Of a DNA stretch of 64,000 nt, positions 9,529 to 19,533 are shown one piece after another. The notes below the pieces were generated by a model. That model did not search any database. It worked only from the letters and a program-made list of their open reading frames with translations, and was not told the origin of the DNA. Origin of the DNA: Candidatus Cloacimonadota bacterium (lineage in GTDB: Bacteria; Cloacimonadota; Cloacimonadia; Cloacimonadales; Cloacimonadaceae); assembly GCA_023421135.1 (NCBI GenBank), contig JAEZUG010000088.1, positions 18,643 through 82,642 on the forward strand. The letters run 5' to 3'. Each line of letters opens with the position of its first letter. Position 1 is the first letter of the stretch. Both the position numbers and the translations under genes were made by a program.

Positions 9529-10173
9529 TTAGATCTCACCGAGTTTCTTGGACACCAAGAAGTTAAGCACGCCCATCGTAATCATCATACCCATGCCCAG
9601 AGGCGTGTAGTAACGGGGCAATTCCTGATTTAGAAAAGGCAGGAAGGGCGTGAGCAGGGAAGTGAGCAGCACCGGGAAGATCACGATCAGATATTGGGCA
9701 AAACGGATCTGCTTCCAAGCCAGCACCAGGATTCCAGCAAGGATCCCCGTAAAGATAGTCGGCATCAGGCTAAAGTATGCGGCCACACCCAGATAGGTGA
9801 AGATACCACGGCCACCGCGAAAGTGGCTGATAAAGGGCAGACAATGCCCAATCAACATAAAGATGGCATAGACCATCATGATGCTGGGATCATAGAGCAG
9901 ATCCAGCCGGATGGCACCGCTCACACTGTTTAGAAACACCAGAGTCAGATTTACCAGTGAGAGAAAGAGATAGCTCTTGGCGGCATCGATTGCTCCCACC
10001 AGAATTCCCAGAGGTTTGGAAACGTTTACAAAGATGTTTTCCGTATCGGCCAAACCCGTGCCGATCCGGTAGATATTGAGGGAACGAACGCTCTTGGTGA
10101 TGATCCGGGCAGTGGAAAAACCCCCGATTACATAGGCCAGAACGGCAATCAGCGCCATCACGATAAAGATCAC
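9529..10173 (-). CDS. plsY: PlsY-like glycerol-3-phosphate acyltransferase
   Basis: A 214-residue polytopic membrane protein. PlsY uses acyl-phosphate to acylate sn-glycerol-3-phosphate, the first step of phospholipid synthesis. Seen: the N-terminal YVIGGFSTARI segment (PlsY: YllGSiptgyl); the second-motif GHCLPFISHFRGGRGIFTYLG, which matches the G-x-x-P-x-x-x-x-F-x-G-G-K-G phosphate-binding region; and at least five membrane helices. The canonical N-terminal SR(D)xGSGN motif is diverged here (IYRIGTGLADTENIF), so this may be a divergent paralog. It overlaps the yggS-like gene by four bases. Confidence 0.8.
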   Translation of the reverse strand: MIFIVMALIAVLAYVIGGFSTARIITKSVRSLNIYRIGTGLADTENIFVNVSKPLGILVGAIDAAKSYLFLSLVNLTLVFLNSVSGAIRLDLLYDPSIMMVYAIFMLIGHCLPFISHFRGGRGIFTYLGVAAYFSLMPTIFTGILAGILVLAWKQIRFAQYLIVIFPVLLTSLLTPFLPFLNQELPRYYTPLGMGMMITMGVLNFLVSKKLGEI

Positions 10174-10901
10174 AGCGCACTCCCGTAGTCTCTGGCTCCA
10201 AAGATCGCACTGCCGATCCTCACAAGGTTTGAGCCTGCTTCCAGGGCAAGCAGATAGTCATCCGTCATCCCCATGGAGAGCACAGTCAGTTTCAGATTTG
10301 GTAGGTCTTGGTTCAGCATGTCAAAAAGCTCCTTAAGCCTGGCAAAACCCCCTCGAACAGCCTCGGTATCCTCCGACAACAACCCAATAGTCATAAGCCC
10401 GCATATCTTTATATTGCCATATCTTAGTATCTCTTCCACAGCGCTTTTCACTGCCTCAGCAGCAAAGCCGCCCTTGGAGGCCTCGCCGGATGTATTGACC
10501 TGTAACAGAACACTTTGCACCCGATCGGGAAAGAGAGAGGCGTTCTGAAGCGAGATCTCACCCGCCAGAGCCAGGGAATCCACCGAGTGTATCAGCTCCG
10601 GCTCCAGCTTGAGCAGTTGCTTTACCTTGTTACGTTGCAGACGGCCAATGAAGTGGAAAGCAGGCTCCAAACCCGCCGCGGCGCACAGAGCACGAAGTTC
10701 CGGCACTTTAACGGAGGCTTCCTGTACCTTATTCTCCCCAAAAGCCATTATTCCTGCCTGCAGGGCGGGAAATACTTCTGGGGCAGAGTGCGTCTTGGAC
10801 ACCGCTAAGAGCAAGCAATCGTTGGGCTTACGCCCTAGTTCCAAGAGCTGGGCTGCGATCTTCTCTTCTATCTGTTTGATCCTGTCCCCTAGGGTGGACA
10901 T
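10170..10901 (-). CDS. YggS-family PLP homeostasis protein
   Basis: A 243-residue TIM-barrel-type protein of the YggS/PROSC family, which carries pyridoxal 5'-phosphate and influences PLP and amino-acid homeostasis. The PLP lysine is K36 in LLAVSKTH. Further signatures are FGENKVQEA, FHFIGRLQRNKVK, HSVDSL, VLLQVNTSGEASKGGF, LMTIG and LSMGMTDD. Length is normal. It is the first gene of the minus-strand operon running to mnmE and overlaps plsY by four bases. Confidence 0.92.
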   Translation of the reverse strand: MSTLGDRIKQIEEKIAAQLLELGRKPNDCLLLAVSKTHSAPEVFPALQAGIMAFGENKVQEASVKVPELRALCAAAGLEPAFHFIGRLQRNKVKQLLKLEPELIHSVDSLALAGEISLQNASLFPDRVQSVLLQVNTSGEASKGGFAAEAVKSAVEEILRYGNIKICGLMTIGLLSEDTEAVRGGFARLKELFDMLNQDLPNLKLTVLSMGMTDDYLLALEAGSNLVRIGSAIFGARDYGSAL

Positions 10902-11241
10902 CGATACTCCTTCTGCGCTAACTTACTATTTCAGACGTATTTTAGATAACACTTCAGGTTTTCAGGCAGCCGGGATGTGTCAAGAATAATCGTTCATTCA
11001 GGAGTTAATAGTGAGGAGTTAATAGTTAATGCAGACGCTGCTGACGCCTCGCGGGTAAGCAAGTGCAAAGTGACAACGAAATCTGCAGATTGTGCAGCGA
11101 AAACTGCAAACTGTCGCATCGTAGGACATCCTTACTCATCCTTACCAAGACCCTTTTAGGTAGCTATTGACAGGATATCTGCAAATCAGATCACCGAAAA
11201 TTTCAAATTCTGACAGGGTTTCTGCATATCAATTTATTGGT
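10902..11241. other. Intergenic spacer between housekeeping operon and defence island
   Basis: About 340 bp without a supportable gene. It contains short repeats ('aggagttaatagtgaggagttaatagttaa', about 10,999-11,028) like those at 39,390-39,425. It holds the promoter side of the yggS operon and the 3' end of the STAND gene. I see no tRNA, attachment-site duplication or convincing terminator. Confidence 0.5.
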
Positions 11242-14169
11242 TTAGATATCACTCGCAACACCTAACAACACAGCTACCTGCTCTGCTTCAGAGATCAGAC
11301 CAGATTTCGAGTTTTTTACGGCTGTTAGCTGCTCTTTTATGGATACATAGTTATCGTTCTCAATCAATGTAATAAGGTATTGGCTGTGAGTTTTATACAG
11401 ATATTCCAAATTAAAGATGTGCTCTTTGTTCTTCAAATATAATCGATAAAACAGACCTATCCATTTGTATGCCAGCTCACGATCACCCAACATATTAAAC
11501 AATACAACCAGAAGAGTTACACCTGTAATCAAATAATCGTATGACCAAGCCAGGTGCAGTAGAGGGTAATTGTACCACAAATTCTCGAAGGTTAATGGTA
11601 GTCCGCTTGTTTCATCATTAAGTTCTAGATTGTCGCTTTTAGATGCCTCACAGATCCAAACATTTTTAATATATAAGGTAACCCGAATCAATATGCTCTT
11701 TTCAGTATCATTATATAGTGTGGGATCGAAGTTTAGCTCTTTTAGCCCGTAAAGAAATCCCTCTGATAGCTCTTTCACGGCTTCAATTACTTTGCTTTGA
11801 GAAAGATAAAGAGCTGCCAAGACTTGAAAACAGTCAATTTTCATCTCATTCTTTAGGTAAGCATTTCGTCTAGTAATCTTAATTATGTCAGCAACATATA
11901 CGGCTTTATCGTGCAAAAGTGAGCGTGATATTAAATGAGCTAACTGCTTGATTTTGAAGTACAAGTCAATTACTCTGGTATTGTTTTTGTCGGGTGTGTA
12001 GCTGTTCAATGCATTTTCAAACAGAAGACAAGCAAAATCATCTTGGGATTTTCCAAGATTCGCTAGGTACAATTGGGACGCGTATGTTGAATAAAGGTAG
12101 TACCTAGATTCAGGATCTAAATCATGATAATTTTGAACTAACTGAGAGTAAATCACAGATACCTTATTTATATCTTTTAGTTCCTCACCATGTATTATCA
12201 ATTCGTTTTTAGCAATAGCAATCCTCATGGAAGTACTTTCAATTTCATCAGAAATTGATTTAGCTCTTTCTAGTACAGATAGACAGTATTGGATTTGATC
12301 CTTTGTCCTTTGGCTCTCAAACAATCTGAGATAAACTGCTTCGAATATGCTAAATACTAGTTCGTCGAACACAGAAGATTTGAAGAGTCTTAATTTCATA
12401 ACGATGCTAAATGTAGCTGCTGTTGAAAAAACCTCATTGAATTGCTCTATGCTAAAATCCATTGAACTTAGCCAAAAATAGTTAATCAACATATCGAGCA
12501 TATCTGTGCTTCCACTAATCTCCAGTATTGAGTCCCTCAGGTTTGCGGAATACAGTTGATTTTTTTCATCGTCTAACACGGCTTGAATTTGGTTTATGTT
12601 CAGATGAACTAAATTAATCACTTTTAGATACAGCTTTGCGTCAAGATTGTTAGTTTTAACCAATAACCCAAGGATGCTCATAACAGATATATAATCGAAG
12701 TTGCTAGGTAAATCTAACAATCGGATCAAGTCGTCTCTAAGAAATGTGAAATTCTGCCCAAGCCTCTTGCTGATGCAAAGTTGGAAAAATCTGATCTGAG
12801 CTTGTATGCTTATCGGTACAAGTTCTGGGATGCTCTTAGATGCCCATAAAGGTCTCAGCAAGAAATCGTCAGCTACCATGTTAAAAACGGCATCAGATGC
12901 ATCCAATAATGCCAATGTTACTATAAAACACTCACTTAGCAATAAGTTGAAGTCATTCAGCTTGATGGCGTACGTTATTATTGAATTCGATGTTAAAACA
13001 TCTAATCTTTCCCCTCTTGCATGAGTTATATTTTGCACGCGACTCTGCCATATCTGCCTTTTATCCGATTCAGAAATATACTTTTCACCCATTCTTTTGA
13101 TTAACGGATTAATGGAGTATAAGCCTTGTGTCTGATCGAGCCATATCCCGGCAACCTGCTGGAGAGCTTTATCCAAATTGGATGTAACAGGTGGTAATTC
13201 AGATAACTGGGATATTGTATTCATACTAATGGGCTCTAATAGTAGATCTAGCTTATAAATGAGATTTCTAGCATCGTCATCAACAGTGTTTTCAATAAAC
13301 TCTGTTCGAACGTAATTTATCGAATTTGAAGCATATCTCTCTCTAATAACATTTTCAATGGTTTGAATGTTTCCAAAATCCCAGTTGGATTTATCCAGAT
13401 ATTCAATTAAGGTCTTAACTAATACTGGATTGCCATTGGTTATGTTTGCAATCAACCGTGCAAATCGACTATACCCTTTTGATTCTAGGAATAGTGCTAT
13501 ATCATCATGTGAGATGGGTGGGATTTTGTAGTAATGTGCAGAGCTCAGATTGTATTTAGGATTCAGATTCGAAACTAATGCATTTATACATATCAAATTC
13601 CCAGCCTGTACATGAGCAGTAATAAGATCATTTAATACATTAATCTCCGTCTCTGTTGGCAATGTAGCTGGTAGGTTGTCTATTACTAATAAAGTTTTGT
13701 TCTTCTTGATCAGTTGAGAAAAACCCCTCATCGTAGCAACGCTAAACTTTTTATTCAATCTCTTTACGTAGTGTTCGATAGCATGAAAGAATGAGTATTG
13801 CCCCACAATTGGGATGTAATGTAGTTGATAATCTAACAGCTTGGATAGCGACAAGGATAGAATCGTCTTCCCTTTATACCGCCCCCCGTACAGTACAACT
13901 ATCGGTGATTCAGAGAGCAGCTTCTTGATCTGCTCAATATCTTTGTTTCGTAATACATGATTGGTTGGTAGAAGTGGTTCATAATATTTATAAGGTATTT
14001 CATCTAACTGGTTACTATGTCTAGAAGCAAGATCAAACAAAGACGACATACCCACATTGATGTTCTGTACAACCGTAGAATTGACAATGTCTCCAGCCGC
14101 CTGAATGGCGGTTCCAGTATTAATCTGTTTTGTCGAACCTTGAAACAGATTGCTTAACTTCTGAAGCAT
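11242..14169 (-). CDS. STAND-type P-loop NTPase, putative defence protein
   Basis: 975 residues from the ATG at 14169 (GGAGG eight bases upstream; another ATG at 14175 is possible). Seen: an N-terminal 40-residue segment containing AIQAAGDIV (residues 21-29) and no known effector domain; an NTPase with Walker A GGRYKGKT (95-102) and Walker B TLLVIDN (159-165); then winged-helix-like and long all-helical repeats to the C-terminus, as in bacterial NLR-like STAND proteins that sense phage products. AT-rich compared with the flanking housekeeping genes, which suggests transfer. It overlaps the 3' end of the upstream small membrane-protein gene, with which it shares the AIQxxGD motif. Specific trigger unknown. 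Confidence 0.7.
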   Translation of the reverse strand: MLQKLSNLFQGSTKQINTGTAIQAAGDIVNSTVVQNINVGMSSLFDLASRHSNQLDEIPYKYYEPLLPTNHVLRNKDIEQIKKLLSESPIVVLYGGRYKGKTILSLSLSKLLDYQLHYIPIVGQYSFFHAIEHYVKRLNKKFSVATMRGFSQLIKKNKTLLVIDNLPATLPTETEINVLNDLITAHVQAGNLICINALVSNLNPKYNLSSAHYYKIPPISHDDIALFLESKGYSRFARLIANITNGNPVLVKTLIEYLDKSNWDFGNIQTIENVIRERYASNSINYVRTEFIENTVDDDARNLIYKLDLLLEPISMNTISQLSELPPVTSNLDKALQQVAGIWLDQTQGLYSINPLIKRMGEKYISESDKRQIWQSRVQNITHARGERLDVLTSNSIITYAIKLNDFNLLLSECFIVTLALLDASDAVFNMVADDFLLRPLWASKSIPELVPISIQAQIRFFQLCISKRLGQNFTFLRDDLIRLLDLPSNFDYISVMSILGLLVKTNNLDAKLYLKVINLVHLNINQIQAVLDDEKNQLYSANLRDSILEISGSTDMLDMLINYFWLSSMDFSIEQFNEVFSTAATFSIVMKLRLFKSSVFDELVFSIFEAVYLRLFESQRTKDQIQYCLSVLERAKSISDEIESTSMRIAIAKNELIIHGEELKDINKVSVIYSQLVQNYHDLDPESRYYLYSTYASQLYLANLGKSQDDFACLLFENALNSYTPDKNNTRVIDLYFKIKQLAHLISRSLLHDKAVYVADIIKITRRNAYLKNEMKIDCFQVLAALYLSQSKVIEAVKELSEGFLYGLKELNFDPTLYNDTEKSILIRVTLYIKNVWICEASKSDNLELNDETSGLPLTFENLWYNYPLLHLAWSYDYLITGVTLLVVLFNMLGDRELAYKWIGLFYRLYLKNKEHIFNLEYLYKTHSQYLITLIENDNYVSIKEQLTAVKNSKSGLISEAEQVAVLLGVASDI

Positions 14170-14344
14170 GTACATCTCCTCCAATTTGAATTGCATTACC
14201 TTTGGTGTTCTTGAGGGAGATTCTCTTTTTCGACACTACTCTAACTCCCTTCTTTGCTCCAATAAATGTTAGTATGGCTGACACTATTAGAATAAAAGGT
14301 TTTAACAGCCATGAATAACTGCTGACTAGCTGTGCAAGATTCAT
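14120..14344 (-). CDS. Small single-pass membrane protein paired with STAND NTPase
   Basis: 74 residues with one hydrophobic helix (about 14-30), a basic stretch (KKGVRVVSKKR), then a tail NTKGNAIQIGGDVHASEV (46-63) and a short C-terminus. A good ribosome binding site (AAGGAG, seven bases upstream of the ATG) supports translation. Its last 50 bases overlap the start of the STAND gene in another frame. The tail resembles residues 17-33 of the STAND protein, which suggests the two proteins associate, with this one placing or acting at the membrane. That role is inference. Confidence 0.6.
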   Translation of the reverse strand: MNLAQLVSSYSWLLKPFILIVSAILTFIGAKKGVRVVSKKRISLKNTKGNAIQIGGDVHASEVKQSVSRFDKTD

Positions 14345-14415
14345 CTTATTCTCCTTATAATATCAAAATATGGTTCGTGAATGATGTATGTTTACGTGCA
14401 AAATGACGTAGATTG

Positions 14416-17400
14416 TTAAGCAAGCATGCTCCGAAAGATCACTTTATCTTTATCTGAAAGTTCATTATATTTCTCAACCAACCACTCTATCTTGATCTCA
14501 CTCAGCCTTTTATCAAGAGCGGTTCTTATCTTCTCTAGCTTCTTCAAATGGGCATCAGTTACATAAGCTGGCGGACTCGATAGCTTATTCTGGAGCTGGT
14601 TGGCCGATGCAACATCCATGTCTGGAATATCCGGTTCAATTGCTAGGATACTATCTGCCCATTCCTTACTAAGCTGCTTACGAGAATCAGATATGGTTTT
14701 GACAATGTTCTTGATCACATCTTCGGGTGGCCATGGAAGTTCATCCTCAGCAAGCTTGGAGACTGTCTCTTGTTCAACTTCTGTAGAGAGTGTATCAAAA
14801 GAACTCCAGGTTAGGTTGATGTCGCATAAGCGACCGTATGATCGTTTAAACTGATGTAGCGCCTTTTTTAATATATGAAAGTCTTCCAGGTCAGATTCCA
14901 GTCCATCGTAGGCTCTGATGAGAGAATCAAGTTCCTCCAACAACTCATCTATTGAATCCTCAGTTGTTATCTTAGAAGTCCAAACTTTATCTGCTCTTTT
15001 CGTGATTTCATTTTCGGATGTGGTTAGAGAATCATAGAAGTCTTTGAGGCCTTTTCTTACAACCTGCAGTTCATTAAGGTTGATTCTCTGAAACATACCC
15101 TTGAGCTTACTGGCATAGCTTTTGGCTACATCTTTGGCTGTCCTGATATCTTTGAGTCTATTGGTGCCAAGGACACCATGGCTGATTCGTATCCAATTAT
15201 CAACCTCACTAATCAATCTACGAGCCTCGGCAACATCTTCTACCCTACGAATCAATGATCTAACTCGAGCATCCAGATTACTGGCTTCATTATCAAGTCC
15301 AAGATCCTCCAGATTAGGTTTTACTTTATTCAGCATCAGATGTTTGAATTCTCCCACATGATCAGGAGATTCGGATTTGGGGCTAATATGAGCAAGCCAA
15401 TCCGGAAACACTTGGATAATAGTTTGTCTGCCTTCAACCAGAACCGGTCGCATATCATCGATCTGTTCATCTATCCACAGAGGTTTTTCAGATTCTAGCT
15501 TAGCTATTAAGCGCTTTAGAGAAGAGCAGCCCCAAGATAATGGGATAACATTTCCATTCTCGGTATTATTCTTAATCCTCATTATCGCATCGTCTTTTGC
15601 TTCTTCCATTTCATCAATTTTCTTTGCTGATTCATTTGCTTGCTCAGTCAGTCTTTGCTCTCGATGAAAAAGCTCTGGAGGCACGGGTATTTTTTCTTTC
15701 AGAACTTCAGATCGCTCCATGCAATCTACACGGGCTATGTGGCTATCTGCCTGCTCCCACTCGTCTAGGAGGGCTTCCCACTCAGACGTGTCATCAGATC
15801 TGAGGAGTAGATAAGCATCGTCCAAGACAGACGGATTGAAGTGTCTTGATCTGATAAGATTGTCGCCTGCCCACCCATTGACAGTTGTATACTGTTGATT
15901 TTTGAATACGTTCAAGGTGTTGCTGCGTGGGGAGATGTAAACGCTCAAGAATAATCCGGCTGAGTCTAGATTAGCTCCAAAGGGCGGCTTGATCATGGTG
16001 TCATACATTTCGCGCAAGGACAGCATCCGTTCTTGTAGTATCTCATCCCATTCGATCGAAAGTTTCTTTAGAATGTTATTGGTAGGCCGTCTGTTGATTT
16101 TCCCATTTGCGGAGAATATACCCCAAGCATCTTTGAGAACGCTGTTTGCCCTATTCTTGTCTTTTACCGGTTTTGCCATTACCGTGCTATAATCCAGGGT
16201 TGAGTGCATCAATTCCCGGGTCAGCATGGAACATGTGTCAGCAGCGTTTCCTCTAGAGGTGGCAAAGCCATCAAAAGGAAACAGAATAGGATGAGTGTAG
16301 ATTTGTTTGAACAGCTCTGTTGCTGCCTTACTCAGTCTCAATCCTTCCAATTGCTTTCCGCCCAGCGAGATATACCTCTTCTCTTTCAATAGGACTTCTA
16401 CAGCTTCTTGTATAGAACGTTCGATTTTCACGCGATGTGATTCAACAAGATTGCCGAATTTTGCTAGTTCTTCGTTGGAGAGGGAATCCAGGATAGATAA
16501 CTCGATGAGTCCTTGCCCCAATTTCGCTTCAACATCATACAGAAACACCAATAATATTGGAACAGCTTTAACCTTGAGTGACTCTGCGGATGATTTGAGA
16601 AGTTTATGAGCTTCTCGAGAAACGCTGTCTATATCAGCAGTTTCCCCTAGGTAAACATAGATAACTGATCCCCTGGGATCATCAATACTCTCTGCTTTTG
16701 ACCATCTGTCAGTCTCGAGTATTATCTGCTGAGGCAATGTGTCCAGATTTGCCACTTTTGCCTGAAAAGCCCACTCAGGGGTGCTGATCTTGTTCTCCTC
16801 AGCAAAATCACTCTGTATATCTTTGATCAGATCACAACAATCCTTGATGGAAGATACGAATAACTGGGCCTGGGCGTTTTCATCATAACTGGCTGAAAGC
16901 CTCCGGATGTGATTGATGAACTGACTTCTGGGAAGCGCGTCACTAAGAATATCAAAGCTTTTGTATGCCTCATCCCACTCTATGGCGTTGTACTCATCAA
17001 GCAAAGTTTGTAATTCTACAGCCAGTACAGCCTTGTCCATATTGGTCAAAGCTTCTAGAGCTTCGATTGCATCCGCCCGGTTTGCTGCTACCAAGCCTAG
17101 TTTAGAACTTAGTACGACTGCTTTTAGAATCCTTATCTGATTTATAGAATACTTTGTAGCATACTTCGACATGACTGTCTGGTATGCTTGCATGATGGTT
17201 CCTTGCGCTCCAGATTCTTCAGAACTCAGTAGTTCTTGGATAAAAGAATTGCTCATCATGTCTACAGCGGCAATCCTCCAATCTTTGTGTTCTGATATTT
17301 GGCTCGATTCATACTGGTTAAAAGCTTCAATCAATAAAGCCAGGGCAGATCTTTCCTGTAAATGGCTTCCAACCGCAGAAAGGTAGTACAGGAGCCATAC

Positions 17401-18672
17401 ACTATATGCTGATAAAGGCCAAGATCCTTTACTAACTATCTTATGAAATAGGTCTGCATCATTCCAGACCTGAATATGTTTTGAGCTAGGAAACCACTCA
17501 TTGATCTTCGTTCGTTCAAGATTTGAAGTTTGGTAGGCTGATTTCCCCTCAAGAATTTGATCTAAATACTGGGGATTCTTCTTTTCGATCAGATTGGCAA
17601 TGAGCGTTTCAAGATTGGTAGACAGATAAAGCTTATCAGCAGTTTGATACCGGCTAATGTATCTCTGCATCTCGTTTTTTTGCTCAGTAGCCATACGTTG
17701 AAGATATGCATTCAGTTCAAATTGGATAAATCCTACGAAACAGACTTTAGGTGAGTAGGCTTGTGTGGCTTCAAATAGCTCTTGAAGGACCCCGCTTCCG
17801 GCTAAATGACTTCGAGTAGAGGCGAATTCCATATATTTCCCAAACTCATCAAACAGGATGACAAGGGACTGATATGGATTTCCTTCGCCACAGTAGACTT
17901 CTACAGTTCTGCCGATCAGCTCTTGTACTGATTCGCCCTGTAGGTTTCTAATCTGCATATCATGTTTGCTTAAGAACTTGTTTACATTGATGTATGTAGC
18001 CTCATCCTGCTGTTCCAGCAATGCTATGATATCCGCCGGGCTAGCACCTCCACAAATCTCGGACAGTTCCTCCTGTAACTGGGGACTGGTGACCCAATTC
18101 AGCATCCTGACTGCTTGTTGGAATCTGGGTCTTAGATCTTCGATTGGTTTTACGTCATGTCCATCCCTGCGTAGAACTTGTATGATCTGGTTGGATAATC
18201 CATGTATAAAGTCGAATTTGGTGAGTCCATTAAGAGCAATGACTAAACAGGGTTTATCAGCATCATCGAGTAAAAGCCCAATTTCATCACCTATCTGCTT
18301 ATCTGCAGATGAAATATTAGCCAGGATGTCAGCGGGGGTGTTGTCTACAGGAGCACTCAGTAACTCCGCGATTGTAACACCAAGGTGTGATTTTCCGGTT
18401 CCATATCCTGCTATGGCCAATGTAAACGGGACATCTTCATGGCCATAAGATCTTTTCACTATTGCCTTGGTGAAGCTTGCTGTATCAATTAGCTTGTGAC
18501 CATGAGTATATCCTACTTCATCCTGAGAAACACCATGATAGGCAGGTCCATGAAAAACAAATGCTTCAGCCGCTAATCGTGATTTGTCAGGATCACTTAT
18601 GTACCAATCGATATTTACAGCTCCATTGAAGAGCTTATCTCCCCTAAACTTTACGATGTCCTTTAAGATCAT
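14416..18672 (-). CDS. Giant P-loop ATPase B of the phosphorothioation-like island
   Basis: 1418 residues. Walker A is GYGTGKSH (89-96). An extended Walker B LFDEFGKYMEFAS (273-285) is shared in pattern with giant ATPase A (VDEAGKSFEYAL). The C-terminal half contains charged, probably coiled-coil stretches (about 1030-1075 and 1150-1330), as in BrxC/PglY-like or SMC-like defence ATPases. GGAGG lies six bases before the ATG. It follows DUF4007-like protein B by 15 bp and ends the tightly coupled operon; the next gene downstream is 71 bp away with its own ribosome binding site. Probably a nucleotide-driven component of the restriction or modification complex; not a canonical Dnd protein. Confidence 0.7.
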   Translation of the reverse strand: MILKDIVKFRGDKLFNGAVNIDWYISDPDKSRLAAEAFVFHGPAYHGVSQDEVGYTHGHKLIDTASFTKAIVKRSYGHEDVPFTLAIAGYGTGKSHLGVTIAELLSAPVDNTPADILANISSADKQIGDEIGLLLDDADKPCLVIALNGLTKFDFIHGLSNQIIQVLRRDGHDVKPIEDLRPRFQQAVRMLNWVTSPQLQEELSEICGGASPADIIALLEQQDEATYINVNKFLSKHDMQIRNLQGESVQELIGRTVEVYCGEGNPYQSLVILFDEFGKYMEFASTRSHLAGSGVLQELFEATQAYSPKVCFVGFIQFELNAYLQRMATEQKNEMQRYISRYQTADKLYLSTNLETLIANLIEKKNPQYLDQILEGKSAYQTSNLERTKINEWFPSSKHIQVWNDADLFHKIVSKGSWPLSAYSVWLLYYLSAVGSHLQERSALALLIEAFNQYESSQISEHKDWRIAAVDMMSNSFIQELLSSEESGAQGTIMQAYQTVMSKYATKYSINQIRILKAVVLSSKLGLVAANRADAIEALEALTNMDKAVLAVELQTLLDEYNAIEWDEAYKSFDILSDALPRSQFINHIRRLSASYDENAQAQLFVSSIKDCCDLIKDIQSDFAEENKISTPEWAFQAKVANLDTLPQQIILETDRWSKAESIDDPRGSVIYVYLGETADIDSVSREAHKLLKSSAESLKVKAVPILLVFLYDVEAKLGQGLIELSILDSLSNEELAKFGNLVESHRVKIERSIQEAVEVLLKEKRYISLGGKQLEGLRLSKAATELFKQIYTHPILFPFDGFATSRGNAADTCSMLTRELMHSTLDYSTVMAKPVKDKNRANSVLKDAWGIFSANGKINRRPTNNILKKLSIEWDEILQERMLSLREMYDTMIKPPFGANLDSAGLFLSVYISPRSNTLNVFKNQQYTTVNGWAGDNLIRSRHFNPSVLDDAYLLLRSDDTSEWEALLDEWEQADSHIARVDCMERSEVLKEKIPVPPELFHREQRLTEQANESAKKIDEMEEAKDDAIMRIKNNTENGNVIPLSWGCSSLKRLIAKLESEKPLWIDEQIDDMRPVLVEGRQTIIQVFPDWLAHISPKSESPDHVGEFKHLMLNKVKPNLEDLGLDNEASNLDARVRSLIRRVEDVAEARRLISEVDNWIRISHGVLGTNRLKDIRTAKDVAKSYASKLKGMFQRINLNELQVVRKGLKDFYDSLTTSENEITKRADKVWTSKITTEDSIDELLEELDSLIRAYDGLESDLEDFHILKKALHQFKRSYGRLCDINLTWSSFDTLSTEVEQETVSKLAEDELPWPPEDVIKNIVKTISDSRKQLSKEWADSILAIEPDIPDMDVASANQLQNKLSSPPAYVTDAHLKKLEKIRTALDKRLSEIKIEWLVEKYNELSDKDKVIFRSMLA

Positions 18673-18687
18673 TATTTCCTCCAGTCC

Positions 18688-19533
18688 CTAGATCATATCA
18701 TCGAACATTTGATTGTATGCTTCTCTAGCCGTTTTCATAGGGCTCAGAATCCATGGATTCATGTGTCTGTCCACCCTAAGAATTCCCTTTCTCTCGACCA
18801 TATCGAGTATATCTGACATTCCTTGTCCCAGCCACCTGCAAACCGTCAGCCATCCTGTTTTCTGTTCGATTTCAGCGGTTGAAACCTGATTCTGCTTTGG
18901 GAACCAGAGTTCCATCGAACTTATAATCCATGCTCCATAACCCCTGGCCAGATCTTCTTTGATTGGTGCCTTTTTACGAGTTATCATCTTGCCATCATCT
19001 TGAAAAGCGCCACAAACCTTAAAAGACGCTTCATCCTCGTACATACTGAGAAGAGGTCCAATTAAACTGCGATTACTGCTACCGTACTTAGATTCCAGCA
19101 TGTTTTCCAGGTCGTTTCTTGAAAATTTGTCTCCCAGGCTGTGGTAACCTGACCAAAACACAAAGTGCCAAAGCTCAGCTCCTGTAGACTTGTTACACAG
19201 GTTAAGATGACATAACCATTGGCTCACATCAGTTTTTACAAAGGGGTCTTCCTTCAGGATCACTCTTCCAAGATCTGTTAACTCCGGACTTATTAACATA
19301 TCTTTGTTTCTTTTAATCGTTATCAGGCCCATTCCCTGACAATAATCTATCGTTGGAAGCACTTTCCCTGATGACTCACCAGTGGGAATCCCTGTCTTGT
19401 CAGAAATTGCTTGAGCATCGCCAGATCGGCCTTCAGCTGCAAACTTTAGAATTGCATTGATATATTGCCGCTCCGGTTTGAAAGTACGGTGGAAGTTCCT
19501 GGGCAAGCGTGTATTGACTTCTTTCTTAGCCAT
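18688..19533 (-). CDS. DUF4007-like protein B (winged-helix type)
   Basis: 281 residues from ATG 19533 (GAGG five bases upstream); a longer frame begins with TTG at 19551. The central part LTDLGRVILKEDPFVKTDVSQWLCHLNL, a motif in two overlapping blocks at about residues 84-115, parallels DFGTKLL...DPYLEDNNSYWLLHWKL of the clear DUF4007 protein at 34.2 kb. Both continue with a helical Phe-x-x-x-[DN]-[LV] block. The classic N-terminal FSGHQTF / GVGKNMV signature is lost here (RTFKPERQYINAIL instead), so this is a divergent paralog. It overlaps the end of the DptH-like gene and sits directly before giant ATPase B. Confidence 0.55.
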   Translation of the reverse strand: MAKKEVNTRLPRNFHRTFKPERQYINAILKFAAEGRSGDAQAISDKTGIPTGESSGKVLPTIDYCQGMGLITIKRNKDMLISPELTDLGRVILKEDPFVKTDVSQWLCHLNLCNKSTGAELWHFVFWSGYHSLGDKFSRNDLENMLESKYGSSNRSLIGPLLSMYEDEASFKVCGAFQDDGKMITRKKAPIKEDLARGYGAWIISSMELWFPKQNQVSTAEIEQKTGWLTVCRWLGQGMSDILDMVERKGILRVDRHMNPWILSPMKTAREAYNQMFDDMI

